64,000 bases of DNA from Noviherbaspirillum sp. UKPF54. GTDB taxonomy: Bacteria > Pseudomonadota > Gammaproteobacteria > Burkholderiales > Burkholderiaceae_D. This document shows, piece by piece, positions 54,694-63,517 of the stretch. The DNA lies in contig NZ_CP040128.1 of the NCBI RefSeq assembly GCF_007874125.1, positions 3,596,001 through 3,660,000 of the forward strand, given 5' to 3'. Position numbers and translations under genes: made by a program. The notes under the pieces are model-generated. The model was given only the letters and a program-made list of their open reading frames with translations. It had not been told where the DNA came from and did not search any database. The first letter of the stretch is position 1; every line of letters begins with the position of its first letter.

Positions 54694-55122
54694 TCAAACC
54701 CGCTCCCACTCCTCGATCCCGCCCGGAACGACTGTAAACAGCGGATGCGGCCGCGGACGCGCGATGGCCTTGTGCGTGTCGTAGACGGCCGGCGAGCGTG
54801 CCGCGAGCTTGCGCAGCAGGTGTTCCCATTCATAGTCGAGCTGCCCCTGGCGCACCGGTACCGGCGACAGAACGCCGGACTGGACCACTTTCGACGCATC
54901 GAAGCGGTAACCGCGCCGGGTCGCTTCCGCCACCACCGCGCTCAGGTAGCAGCCGATGGCGAGCACCGGATCGGGCTGCGCGCGAAACCGCGCCAGCTGC
55001 GGATGGGCACGATAGCCGCGCGTCTGCCCCAGCAGCACCTTTTGCGCCAGCAAGCCTTCACGCCACAGTGCCACCAGCCCCATCGGGTCCAGGTAGCCGG
55101 GATCGATCGACCAAAGACGCAA
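54694..55122 (-). CDS. Pyrimidine dimer DNA glycosylase-type protein (PF03013)
   Basis: 142 residues. The pattern (M)[45 protein letters not shown] is the hallmark of the Pyr_excise (T4 endonuclease V-like) family, which removes UV photoproducts. It starts with TTG, preceded by GGAGG six bases upstream; the nearest ATG upstream is in another frame. The usual N-terminal Thr of T4 endonuclease V is not conserved in this subfamily, so activity is inferred from family only. Confidence 0.85.
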   Translation of the reverse strand: MRLWSIDPGYLDPMGLVALWREGLLAQKVLLGQTRGYRAHPQLARFRAQPDPVLAIGCYLSAVVAEATRRGYRFDASKVVQSGVLSPVPVRQGQLDYEWEHLLRKLAARSPAVYDTHKAIARPRPHPLFTVVPGGIEEWERV

Positions 55123-55253
55123 GACATGCCTCCGCGAAAAAAAGCGCCTGCCGTGCCGTGCGGCGCGACAAGTCATGAATGGGAATGGTGACGCCTGCCA
55201 TGATATCGGGTTGCCGCCAGTCTTGCTCGCGCTGCTCGCCGGCATACAAGGAC

Positions 55254-55457
55254 TCAGGCCCGGATCACGCCTTGGAGAGCGGCCAGGAGCCAGGCCAGCA
55301 GCGCGGCGCACGTGGCCAGCCGCAGGCGGACGAATTGCCTCTGCTGCAAGCGTTGCCGCGCACGGAGCTGCCGCAGGAACGCGCCATGATGGCAGGCCGC
55401 ATGCCGCCTGCTCTGCCGCTCGCTGAGTGTGACCAGCCACTCGTTCCTGGGATCCAT
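55254..55457 (-). CDS. Possible small single-pass membrane protein
   Basis: 67 residues, very basic in the middle, with a C-terminal hydrophobic segment (LRLATCAALLAWLLAALQGVI). The ATG has GAGGAAG five bases upstream. It lies between the GGDEF-EAL gene and the pyrimidine-dimer glycosylase, on the same strand. No homologues are known to me; it could be chance. Confidence 0.4.
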   Translation of the reverse strand: MDPRNEWLVTLSERQSRRHAACHHGAFLRQLRARQRLQQRQFVRLRLATCAALLAWLLAALQGVIRA

Positions 55458-55556
55458 TGCTTCCTCGCTGAAAGAAGCGTTAATTTGCCTGTCGCGGCGA
55501 GGCGGGAATTGAGATTCGACAAGGCGGCTGCGCGGGGGGCGTCATCCAGATCAAGG

Positions 55557-58157
55557 CTAGGCCGCCAACAGGCCGTCGATTTCGGCGCTGGGCAGCGGCA
55601 CGCTGCACAGGAAACCCTGCAGCTGGTCGCAATTGAGCAGCTTCAGCAGTTTTTCCTGTTCCCTGTCGTCGACACCCTCGGCGATCACTTGCAGCTGCAG
55701 CGAATGCGCCAGCGAAATGACGGAGCTGACGATGGCCAGTCCGGACGCGCTTTGATTCATGCCGAGCACGAAGGAGCGGTCGATCTTGAGCAAGTCGATC
55801 GGCAGCCGGGTCAGGTAGCTGAGCGAGGAGTAGCCGGTACCGAAGTCGTCCATCGCGATCTTCATCCCCATTTCCTTGGCCGCCTGCAGCTTGGGGATGT
55901 TTTGGTCGATATCCTCCATCATGATGCTTTCCGTGATTTCCAGGTCGAGGACATGAGCGCCGTCCGGGATCTTGTCGCGGATGCGCTGGAGCGCGTTGAC
56001 GAAGTTGCGGTGCCTCAACTGGATCACCGACACATTGATCGCGATCGGCGGCGGCTTCAGCCCCATCCCGGCCCAGCGCAGGTAGTCGGAAACCGCCTTT
56101 TCCATGATCCACTGCCCGACCTGCAGGATCATGCCGGTTTCCTCCAGGATCGGGATGAACGCCGTCGGCAGCACCAGTCCCGACTCCGGTTCGTTCCAGC
56201 GCAAGAGCGACTCCAGGCCCACGATCCTGCCCGTGGCGGTATGGATCTTGGGCTGGTAGTACAGCGTGAATTCCTCGCGTTCCAGCGCGCGGTACAGGCG
56301 GTTCTCCAGGGTCAGCCGCCGGGCCACGCTGGCGTTCATCTCGGGCCGGTAGAACAGGTAAGCCTCGTCGCTGCGCTTGGCCTTCCTGAGCGCGACTTCG
56401 GCGTTCTTGTAGAGAAGGTCGCGCTCGGCGCCGTCGCCGGGGAACATCGCAATGCCGGCCTTGACCGAGACATACAGTTCGTTGTCGCCGATCTGGAAGG
56501 CGCTGTCGAAGCATTCGTGCACCAGCTTTTCCAGCAGGTGGGCGGCATCGGCCGCGCCGACATTGGCCAGCAGCAACGCGAAGCGGTCGCCGCCGATATG
56601 CGCCAGCGTATCGTGCGCCGAGACCTGGTGCTTCAGGCGCGACGCCGCTTCCCGCAGCACCGCGTCGCCGACATGACGCCCGTAGCTGTCGTTGATGTTG
56701 GAAAAGCGCTCGCAATCGAGGACGATGACCGCCATGCGCTGCTGTTCGCGACGCGCCGATTCGACATGCAGCTGCAAGCGGTCGAAAAACAATGCGCGGT
56801 TGGGAAGATCGGTCAGCGAGTCGTAATACGCGAGGTAGTTGCTGCGCTCTTCCTTGGCCAGGTGATCGAGCGCATACGAAATGTCTTCCGCCATTTCGTA
56901 CAGCAGCTTCATTTCGTCACGATCGAAGAAGTGGGCTTCGGCGGCGTAGATGGACAACACGCCGGCCGTCTTGTCCAGCGCCGACAGCGGGAACACCACC
57001 AGCGAGCGGTAGCCGCGCCGCAGGTGCTCCTCCTTGCGCGCGATGCGCCGGTCGGAGGCGATGTCGTTGCAGACGATCGCCTTGCCGCCCTTGAGCGCGC
57101 GCTCCAGCAGCGCCGGCTCCTCGATCATGCCGGCGCTGTTCCTGCCGCCGTCCCCGGCCGTCGTCACGTTCAGCTGGCCGGCCGCCCCCAGCCCGATCCA
57201 GGCCATGTTGAACTTGCCGTATTCGACCAGGATGCGGCACACCTCGCGCACCAGCGCGCCACGCTCGCCGATGCGCACGATGGCGGCATTGATGGCGCTC
57301 ATGATTTCGCGGATGCGGGTCAGGCGGGCGATTTTCCTTTCCTGGTTCTTGCGCTCGGTGATCACCTCGGTGAAGATGATGATGCCGCCGATTTCCTGTC
57401 GCTCGTCATACCAGGGATGGGCTTCCCAGCGCACGTAGTCGACCGTGCCGTCGGCACGCACGAACATGTCGTCTTCGCTCTTTTCGGTGGCTCCCGCCAG
57501 GCAGCGCCGGTAGACGTCGCGCCAGCGCTGCGGCGTTTCGGGGAACACGTCGTAATGGGACAAGCCGATCAGGTCGCGCTCTTCCAGCCGGTAGTCGGTC
57601 AGCCAGCGCGGACTGTACAGCACGTAGCACAATCCCTTGTCGAGCATCGCGACGGCAGCCGGATTGTGCTTGATGAAAAGGCGCATGCGTTCCTCGCTGC
57701 GCCGCAACGCCTCGCTTTTCTGTCCCAGCGCGGTATTGAGCGTGCGCAGCTGCGCGATGGTTTCCGCATAGCCGCGGTACATCATGTCGAAGGGCGCCAG
57801 CACCTGGCCGAAGAACTCGGCCCCCTTGGCGATGACGACGGCTGCTTCCTTGCCGGGCTGCGGCCGTATCTCGATGTCGGCGGCCAGCATGGCCGACTGG
57901 TGGATCTCGCTCAGGTCCAGGATGCTCAACTGCTCGGCCGCACCGCGTCGCCCCAGGTCATAGGCATGCAGCAGCGCGTCTTCGTCGGGCAAGCCCCTCA
58001 GGTAGTCGAGCAGCGCCACACGGTAGGCCTGACGAAAGCCGCCCTGCCCGACCGGCATTTCCGCTTCCTTGTGCACGAACCTGAGCGTCCGGGGCTCGGC
58101 TGGTTCGCGCGGCGTCAGCCTTCCACGCTGGCCGGCATCATTTCGCCGCTTGTCCAT
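55557..58157 (-). CDS. RsbU_N-PAS-GAF-GGDEF-EAL protein (stressosome output)
   Basis: 866 residues. N-terminal RsbU_N domain (about 41-130: FRQAYRVALLDYLRG...EFFGQVLAPFDMMYRGY), then PAS (about 155-270), GAF (about 285-430), a GGDEF-like domain (about 445-600) and an EAL domain (about 615-855). The GGDEF motif is degenerate (IGGDRF) with no RxxD site; the EAL domain keeps ESLLRW, DDFGTGYSS, LKIDRSFV and EGV, so phosphodiesterase activity is likely. RsbU_N is the docking site for RsbT. It overlaps the phosphatase gene by 43 bases. A second ATG at 58058, with AAGGA upstream, is a plausible start. Confidence 0.92.
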   Translation of the reverse strand: MDKRRNDAGQRGRLTPREPAEPRTLRFVHKEAEMPVGQGGFRQAYRVALLDYLRGLPDEDALLHAYDLGRRGAAEQLSILDLSEIHQSAMLAADIEIRPQPGKEAAVVIAKGAEFFGQVLAPFDMMYRGYAETIAQLRTLNTALGQKSEALRRSEERMRLFIKHNPAAVAMLDKGLCYVLYSPRWLTDYRLEERDLIGLSHYDVFPETPQRWRDVYRRCLAGATEKSEDDMFVRADGTVDYVRWEAHPWYDERQEIGGIIIFTEVITERKNQERKIARLTRIREIMSAINAAIVRIGERGALVREVCRILVEYGKFNMAWIGLGAAGQLNVTTAGDGGRNSAGMIEEPALLERALKGGKAIVCNDIASDRRIARKEEHLRRGYRSLVVFPLSALDKTAGVLSIYAAEAHFFDRDEMKLLYEMAEDISYALDHLAKEERSNYLAYYDSLTDLPNRALFFDRLQLHVESARREQQRMAVIVLDCERFSNINDSYGRHVGDAVLREAASRLKHQVSAHDTLAHIGGDRFALLLANVGAADAAHLLEKLVHECFDSAFQIGDNELYVSVKAGIAMFPGDGAERDLLYKNAEVALRKAKRSDEAYLFYRPEMNASVARRLTLENRLYRALEREEFTLYYQPKIHTATGRIVGLESLLRWNEPESGLVLPTAFIPILEETGMILQVGQWIMEKAVSDYLRWAGMGLKPPPIAINVSVIQLRHRNFVNALQRIRDKIPDGAHVLDLEITESIMMEDIDQNIPKLQAAKEMGMKIAMDDFGTGYSSLSYLTRLPIDLLKIDRSFVLGMNQSASGLAIVSSVISLAHSLQLQVIAEGVDDREQEKLLKLLNCDQLQGFLCSVPLPSAEIDGLLAA

Positions 58158-58741
58158 CGCCCCCCCAGCAGCAACGCATCATCCGTGCTTCTGTTGTGTT
58201 CCATAAAAATTCGATGCACCAACTCATGTGGATGTTCCGTAAATCGGATGTCGCGTATGAACGCGCTGTATATGCCATCCGTGGCAAAAAAAAGCAGGTC
58301 GCCGCAATGCAATGGCAGGGTGGTCGGCAACAGGTTCGGCAGCCGGTCGCCGACGATGCCACCGCGCAACAACAAGCTGGAGCGCCTGCCGGAGGCGGAT
58401 AGCAGCATGCCTTCGACATTGCCAATGCCCAGCCAGGTCATGCTATTGGTTGCCGCATGGCATGATGCAATGCTCATGACCGCGCCACGCATACGCCTTA
58501 ACGCGTGATGACAACGCTGCGCCAGGGCCGTCACCGGCTCGCCCGCATGCGCCGCCAGCACGGCAGTCGCGGTGCGGGCGGCAACAGCGGCCTCGGCACC
58601 ATGGCCGAGGCCATCCACCACGGCAATGAGCACGCCGTCAGGAAACGGCGCCACCAGGAATTGGTCGCCTGATTCGGATTGTCCCGGCATCGGGCGCGTG
58701 ACGACCCAGTAGTCGAGCAACGGCGTGGAGCCGGATGTCAT
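58115..58741 (-). CDS. SpoIIE/PP2C-like phosphatase (RsbX-like)
   Basis: 208 residues, a stand-alone PPM/SpoIIE phosphatase. Metal-binding motifs GVLIAVVDGLGHGAEAAVAA and LLFFATDGIYSAFI are present. In stressosome operons RsbX is the phosphatase that resets RsbR and RsbS, and this gene occupies its place after rsbT. It shares no sensory domain. The stop of the upstream ATPase gene and its start are back to back, suggesting coupling. Confidence 0.88.
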   Translation of the reverse strand: MTSGSTPLLDYWVVTRPMPGQSESGDQFLVAPFPDGVLIAVVDGLGHGAEAAVAARTATAVLAAHAGEPVTALAQRCHHALRRMRGAVMSIASCHAATNSMTWLGIGNVEGMLLSASGRRSSLLLRGGIVGDRLPNLLPTTLPLHCGDLLFFATDGIYSAFIRDIRFTEHPHELVHRIFMEHNRSTDDALLLGGRWTSGEMMPASVEG

Positions 58742-59155
58742 CTATCGTTCCCATTTCTTCATGGTGATGGTGGTTCCCTTTCCGACTTCCGATTCGATTT
58801 CGAATTCATCCATGAGCCGCTTGGCGCCGGGCAAACCGATGCCAAGGCCGCGCGACGTGGTATAGCCGTCCTGCATCGCCAGCGACAGGTCGGCGATGCC
58901 GGGGCCGCCATCCTCAGCGATCACCAGCAGTCCGCGCCGGTTTCCCTTCTGGATAAGGCGTAATTCCATCCAGCCATCCTTGGCATACAGCACGGTGTTG
59001 CGGGCGATTTCGGAAATCGCAGTGGCGATAATGGTCAGTTCGCTGGTCGAAAAACGCAGCGACGACGCCAGTTCCTTGCCGTGCTGCCGTGCCTTGAGCA
59101 CGTCCACGTCGGAACTAAGCGGCATGGCGGCTTCATGGCTGGTGGCCGGCATCAT
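58742..59155 (-). CDS. rsbT: RsbT-like serine kinase (GHKL ATPase)
   Basis: About 137 residues, HATPase of the RsbT/RsbW type. N-box TAISEIARNTVLYA, G1 box DGGPGIADLS, G2 box TTSRGLGIGLPGAKRLMDEF. RsbT phosphorylates RsbS and RsbR, leaves the stressosome, and binds the RsbU_N domain of the downstream enzyme. The ATG has AGAGAGA upstream; it overlaps the rsbS stop region. A second ATG one codon later is equally possible. Confidence 0.93.
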   Translation of the reverse strand: MMPATSHEAAMPLSSDVDVLKARQHGKELASSLRFSTSELTIIATAISEIARNTVLYAKDGWMELRLIQKGNRRGLLVIAEDGGPGIADLSLAMQDGYTTSRGLGIGLPGAKRLMDEFEIESEVGKGTTITMKKWER

Positions 59156-59513
59156 TCTCTCTTGCTCCACGCGATCGCAGGATCGCCAAGCCATCCTCCA
59201 GATCCAACGCGATAATCGCATGGTCCAGCGTCAAGCCAAGCTGCACCATCGATATCGCCACTTCCGGCTGAATTCCGGCAATCACCGTTTGCGCGCCGAG
59301 CAGCCGGGTCATCTGCGCGATGCTGCGCAGGGTGCGTGCGGCAAACGAATCCATAAGATCCAGCACCGTCACGTCGATCACCACGCCGCGCGACCGGTGC
59401 TGCCGTACCTGCGCCACCAGCTGATCGCGCAGCGTCAGCAGTTCGGCGTCGCTTAACTCGCCCTGGATGGATGCGATCAGACAATGCTCCTGTTTCAAGA
59501 TGGGAACGAGCAT
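59133..59513 (-). CDS. rsbS: RsbS-like STAS-domain protein
   Basis: 126 residues, a single STAS domain. The kinase-target Ser is S56 in VLDLMDSFAARTL, aligned with Ser59 of Bacillus RsbS (VDSF). The GIQPEVAISMVQLGL segment is also RsbS-like. It forms the stressosome core with RsbR. The ATG beginning MLVPILKQEH has a purine-rich GAGGAAAGC site; twelve further codons overlap rsbR and are unlikely. Confidence 0.94.
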   Translation of the reverse strand: MLVPILKQEHCLIASIQGELSDAELLTLRDQLVAQVRQHRSRGVVIDVTVLDLMDSFAARTLRSIAQMTRLLGAQTVIAGIQPEVAISMVQLGLTLDHAIIALDLEDGLAILRSRGARENDAGHQP

Positions 59514-59520
59514 GCTTTCC

Positions 59521-60495
59521 TCACCCGCCCTGTTCGTCCGCCTGATCATCCTTGTCGATTCTGACCATGCGGTAGCCGCTCAGCTGCTCGGCGCGTTCTA
59601 TCCCGCTCTGCATGTCGCCAACAGTCTCGACGCGCCCGAGGTCGGCGCCGATGGCCACCATGGTCAGGGCGATTTCCGGCGACACGCCTGAAACGATCGC
59701 CTTGGCGCCCATCAGGCGCGCCGCCTCCACCGTTTGCACCAGGTGGCTGGCTACGCGCGAATCGACATAGGGCACGCCGGTGATATCCACCAGCACGTAC
59801 TTGGCGCGGTTGTCGCGTATGGCGCGCAGCAATTGTTCGGTGAGCTGGCTGGCGCGGTAGGAATCGATCAGGCCGACGATCGGCAGGAGCAGAATGCCCG
59901 GCCGAAACGGCAGCACCGGCGTCGACAATTCGCGGATCGCTTCCTGCTGGTCGCCGATGGTGCGCTCGCGCGAACTGACATAGGTATCGATCGCCAACCC
60001 CATGTCGAAAAAGGTCAGCTTCGTGAGGGACAGGAAGATGTCGAGCGCCCGCCCCGGATCATGCTTGTACGCATCGAATACCCGCCCGGCCACCGCACGC
60101 AGATAAAAGTTGTACATCGCCAGATAGGACTTGATCGGCAAGGAAATGCGCTCGTGCGCGGCGCCGATCTTCAGGCGGTTCTCGACATACTCGGAGTCGT
60201 AGTTCCCTTTCGTCAGGCGCAGGAAGTATCTCTTTTGCGCATTCTTCACGCGTTCCAGCAATTGCGGATCGCTAAAGAACGAACGGGTTTCATCGAAGGA
60301 CATCAGGTGCTTGTAAAAGTCCTCGATCACCACGTCGGCATACTGCATCGCCAGTTCGTTGATGCTGGTCAGTCGCGTCTCGTCGGTTTCGTCAAACTGC
60401 AGAAACTGCTTGCGGCGACGAATCTCCTGCTCGTCGATTTCATATCCTTGCAGCAAGGAGGCGCGATCCTTGCGTGGGTGAGCTTTTACATCCAT
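59521..60495 (-). CDS. rsbR: Globin-coupled RsbR-like stressosome sensor
   Basis: 324 residues. The N-terminal globin-coupled sensor domain (about 20-180) has its proximal His at H114 in RLKIGAAHERISLPIKSYL, typical of heme-binding globin sensors. The C-terminal STAS domain (about 195-310) keeps the RsbR phosphosites: S246 (VDSRVA, Thr171 in Bacillus) and T278 (EIALTMV, Thr205). It should sense a gas or redox signal through heme in the stressosome. GGAG is 8-9 bases before the ATG at 60495. It is the first gene of the operon. Confidence 0.95.
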   Translation of the reverse strand: MDVKAHPRKDRASLLQGYEIDEQEIRRRKQFLQFDETDETRLTSINELAMQYADVVIEDFYKHLMSFDETRSFFSDPQLLERVKNAQKRYFLRLTKGNYDSEYVENRLKIGAAHERISLPIKSYLAMYNFYLRAVAGRVFDAYKHDPGRALDIFLSLTKLTFFDMGLAIDTYVSSRERTIGDQQEAIRELSTPVLPFRPGILLLPIVGLIDSYRASQLTEQLLRAIRDNRAKYVLVDITGVPYVDSRVASHLVQTVEAARLMGAKAIVSGVSPEIALTMVAIGADLGRVETVGDMQSGIERAEQLSGYRMVRIDKDDQADEQGG

Positions 60496-60801
60496 TGAGA
60501 CTGTCTCCGGTAGCAATCGGCGGCTGAATAGGAGTGCGGCAGCCTGATCGCGGTTATTCGCATTTTTGACAACAAGAAATCAAAAGAGTTTTCACAGATC
60601 GATTCGCCGCCTCTACGGGCTTGCCTGCAAGCAAAGGTGCAACCGCATTCAGTCTTGCAGCTACACAAAATTCCGCGCGCAGGAATGCTTGCGCAAACGA
60701 GCCCGTTGCCTACTCTACCCAGCGCGAACATGTATTGCTATCCGGGTGATACCTGAGTTTCTCTACGGGAATTTTGTGGCGCCGAAGACAGCGCCGGCCG
60801 C
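60496..60801. other. Intergenic region upstream of the stressosome operon
   Basis: About 300 bases between the rsbR start and the stop of the response regulator gene (minus strand). A possible sigma-70-like promoter for rsbR (TTGATT, 18 bases, GAATAA on the minus strand around 60550-60590) can be read but is weak. No terminator for the two-component pair was found. Nothing else recognised. Confidence 0.45.
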
Positions 60802-61452
60802 TCAGTCCGCGTCGACGACCAGACCGGTGCGCACCGCGAAGCGGATCAGCCCAGCCATGTCGTGAATGCCCAGGCGCTCCATGAGCTGCGCGCGGTGCGT
60901 CTCGACCGTCTTCGGGCTGAGATCGAGCTGGCGTGCGATCTGCTTGGTACTGGCGCCATCGGCGATCAGGACCAGGATCTCGCGCTGGCGCGGCGTGAGC
61001 ATGTCCGGCGACGGATTGCCGCTGCCAGTGCGCTGCATGTAGGCCTCGACGATCTGCTTGGAGATCGGCGGCGACAGATAGATTTCGCCGCGCATCACCG
61101 TTTCCAGCGCCAGCGGAAGTTCTCCGGTGGCCGCGTCCTTGAGCAGGTAGCCGGAGGCACCGGCGCGCAGCGCCTGCATCACATGCTCCTCGCTGGAGAA
61201 CATGGACAGGATGGCGACATGCACCGCGGGAAAATCGGCCTTGATGCGGGCGGTCGCCTCCAGCCCGCCCATGCCTTTCATGCCGATATCCATCAGCACG
61301 ATATCGGGGACGAGCTGCGCGACGATGTCGAGCGCCTGTGCGCCGGAGCCGGCCTCGCACACCGATTCGACTTGCGGCACCCGCTCGAGCAGGCCACGGA
61401 TGCCGGCGCGCACCAGCGTATGGTCGTCGACCAGTAGGACGCGCAATGCCAT
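60802..61452 (-). CDS. LuxR/NarL family response regulator
   Basis: 216 residues. Receiver domain with phospho-acceptor D55 (IVLMDIGMKG) and conserved K near KDAATG, then a NarL-type HTH (LTPRQREILVLIADGASTKQIARQLDLSPKTVETHRAQLMERLG). It should be activated by the kinase encoded just upstream. The ATG has AAGGAGA seven bases before it. There is a gap of about 300 bases between it and the stressosome operon. Confidence 0.95.
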   Translation of the reverse strand: MALRVLLVDDHTLVRAGIRGLLERVPQVESVCEAGSGAQALDIVAQLVPDIVLMDIGMKGMGGLEATARIKADFPAVHVAILSMFSSEEHVMQALRAGASGYLLKDAATGELPLALETVMRGEIYLSPPISKQIVEAYMQRTGSGNPSPDMLTPRQREILVLIADGASTKQIARQLDLSPKTVETHRAQLMERLGIHDMAGLIRFAVRTGLVVDAD

Positions 61453-61493
61453 GAGAATCTCCTTTTCAAACTGGCTTTCGGACGTTCTGGTTG

Positions 61494-63350
61494 TCAGTCG
61501 TCCTTGTTGTCGGCGGCAAGCGGGATCTCGGCCCACACCATCGTGCCCTTCCCGGGCTCGGAGCGCACGTCGAAACGCCCGCCCAGGAGCGTGACGCGCT
61601 CCTCCATGCCGGACAATCCCATGCACTCGCCACGATCCTGCAACGGCTTGCCGGCAGCCGCGTCGAAGCCGCGCCCGTCGTCGCGCACCTTGACCTGCAG
61701 CGCGCCGCGGTAAGCATCCAGCTTGACCGAGACGTGGCGCGCCTCGGCATGGCGCACGACATTGGTCAGCGCTTCCTGGATCACGCGGAAAATCGCAGTT
61801 TCCAAGCCTGGCGCCAGCCGCGGCAAAGTATCCGCATGGAAATAAGCTTCGAAGCCCGCTTCGCGCGCCTGCTGGTCCAGGTGCCAGCGCACCGCGGCGA
61901 CCAGCCCGAGGTCGTCGAGTTGCGGCGGCCGCAGCCCGAGAAACAGCCCCTTCACGCGCGCCAGCGTGTCGTCGCACATGGCCACGCTGTGCCGAATCGG
62001 CGCGCGGCATGCCTGCGCAGCGCAGTGATCCAGGGACTCCAGCTTGAGCTTGACCGCGGTCAGCGCCTGGCCGATTTCGTCGTGCAGCTCGCGCGCGATG
62101 TGGCGCCGCTCATTTTCCTGCACATCGAGCATGCGCTCGGACAGGCGGTGCAGGCGGCTGTTGGCTTCCTTCAGGCGCGCCAGCGTGAGGTTGCGCTCGC
62201 CGAGGTCGGCATACAGACGCAGCGTGCCGCGGCCGCCATCCTTGCCGCCCTGGTAGGGCGCCGACCACAAGGCCACTTCGACCGCGCTTCCATCCTTGCG
62301 CCGCCGCGTCAGCTCCACGCCGTTGCGTCGCGCGCCGCGCACCTCCTCCGCCAGCATTTGCCGGAACGCCGGTATTTCCTGCTGCGGCGTGATGGGCAGC
62401 TCGCGCCCGAGCACCTCGTCGCGGCGCCAGCCGAACAGGCGCTCCGCAGCCTGGTTCCACAGCATCACCCGGCCTGCGCTGTCGAGCAAGATGATGGCCA
62501 GCGGCGACACGTCGACCAGCATTTGCAACTCGTCCCTGGCGCGCAGCAGTTCCGACTCCAGCGCGCGCCGCTCGGTGATGTCGCGCACCACCTTGCCGTA
62601 GCCGCGCAGGCGCCCAGACTCGTCGCGCAGCGCCGTGATCGACGACATGGCGAGGAACGGCGAGCCGTCGCGCCGTACCAGCCAGCCCTCCACTTCCAGG
62701 CTGCCGTCGCGTTCGGCGGCGGCGAACAGCTGCTGCGGCACCCGCATTTCCTGGTCCTCGGGCCGGAAGAATCCCGCACATGCGCGGCCGATCGCCTGCG
62801 CCGCCGTATAGCCGGTCATGCGTTCGGCGCCTTCGTTCCAGCTCGTGATGCGCCCGTCGGTGTCGAGAGTGACGATGGCGTACTCCTTCACGCTGTGCAC
62901 CAGCAGGCGGAAGCGCTCTTCGGCGTCGAGCAGGGCCGCGCGCTGCTCGGTGAGATCGATGCTGCAGCCGACATAGCCGGTGAACGCGCCGCCCTCGCCG
63001 TAGCAGGGCGCCGAGCGCGACTGGATCCAGCGGTAGACGCCATCGGCGCGCCGCAGGCGGTAGGACAGCGTCACTTGCTGACGCAGCCGGACCGACTCCA
63101 TGAATACGGCGATGCAGCCGCGCAGGTCATCCGGATGGACGCTTTCCTGCCATCCGTCGCCCAGTTCCTGCTCCAGGCTGCGGCCGGTGAACTGGAGCCA
63201 GGATGGGCTCACGTAGGTGCATTGCGCGTCGCCGTCGCACATCCATGTCATCGCCGGATTGAAGTGTGCCAGCAGATGCAGGCGCGCGAGGTCATCGTCA
63301 TGGCGCCCGGCGCTGGCGAAATCATCGTTATCGGCGGTCCGGCTTGGCAT
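61494..63350 (-). CDS. Multi-PAS sensor histidine kinase (HisKA_3)
   Basis: 618 residues, no membrane segment. Three PAS domains occupy about 20-385 (first with NPAMTWMCDGD, second EEYAIVTLDTDGRITSWNEGAERM, third SPLAIILLDSAGRVMLWNQAAERLFG), then a HisKA_3 dimerisation domain (RRHIARELHDEIGQALTAVKLKLES, phospho-His) and HATPase with QEALTNVVRHA and DDGRGFD. It pairs with the NarL-type regulator 41 bases downstream. It probably senses a cytosolic ligand or redox state. Confidence 0.95.
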   Translation of the reverse strand: MPSRTADNDDFASAGRHDDDLARLHLLAHFNPAMTWMCDGDAQCTYVSPSWLQFTGRSLEQELGDGWQESVHPDDLRGCIAVFMESVRLRQQVTLSYRLRRADGVYRWIQSRSAPCYGEGGAFTGYVGCSIDLTEQRAALLDAEERFRLLVHSVKEYAIVTLDTDGRITSWNEGAERMTGYTAAQAIGRACAGFFRPEDQEMRVPQQLFAAAERDGSLEVEGWLVRRDGSPFLAMSSITALRDESGRLRGYGKVVRDITERRALESELLRARDELQMLVDVSPLAIILLDSAGRVMLWNQAAERLFGWRRDEVLGRELPITPQQEIPAFRQMLAEEVRGARRNGVELTRRRKDGSAVEVALWSAPYQGGKDGGRGTLRLYADLGERNLTLARLKEANSRLHRLSERMLDVQENERRHIARELHDEIGQALTAVKLKLESLDHCAAQACRAPIRHSVAMCDDTLARVKGLFLGLRPPQLDDLGLVAAVRWHLDQQAREAGFEAYFHADTLPRLAPGLETAIFRVIQEALTNVVRHAEARHVSVKLDAYRGALQVKVRDDGRGFDAAAGKPLQDRGECMGLSGMEERVTLLGGRFDVRSEPGKGTMVWAEIPLAADNKDD

Positions 63351-63517
63351 AGGGTATGTGCGTCGTCCTGAGGGAAAATGTGCCGGCGGCCCGCGCCTGC
63401 TCTATCAAGGAAGATTGGCCTTTGTTTCCCTTAGTTCCGTTGTCAGGGGGAAATTCATAGGCCATGCAAGGTCAATCATAACGCCGGCACCGGGACGCTG
63501 CAGGACGCCACGCCGGG

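Noticed and set aside
55179..58508. Over 1100-codon plus-strand frame opposite the GGDEF-EAL gene
   Set aside because: No domain can be read and it mirrors the codon pattern of the real minus-strand gene.
61491..63371. Plus-strand frame of 626 codons opposite the histidine kinase
   Set aside because: Shadow frame, no motifs.
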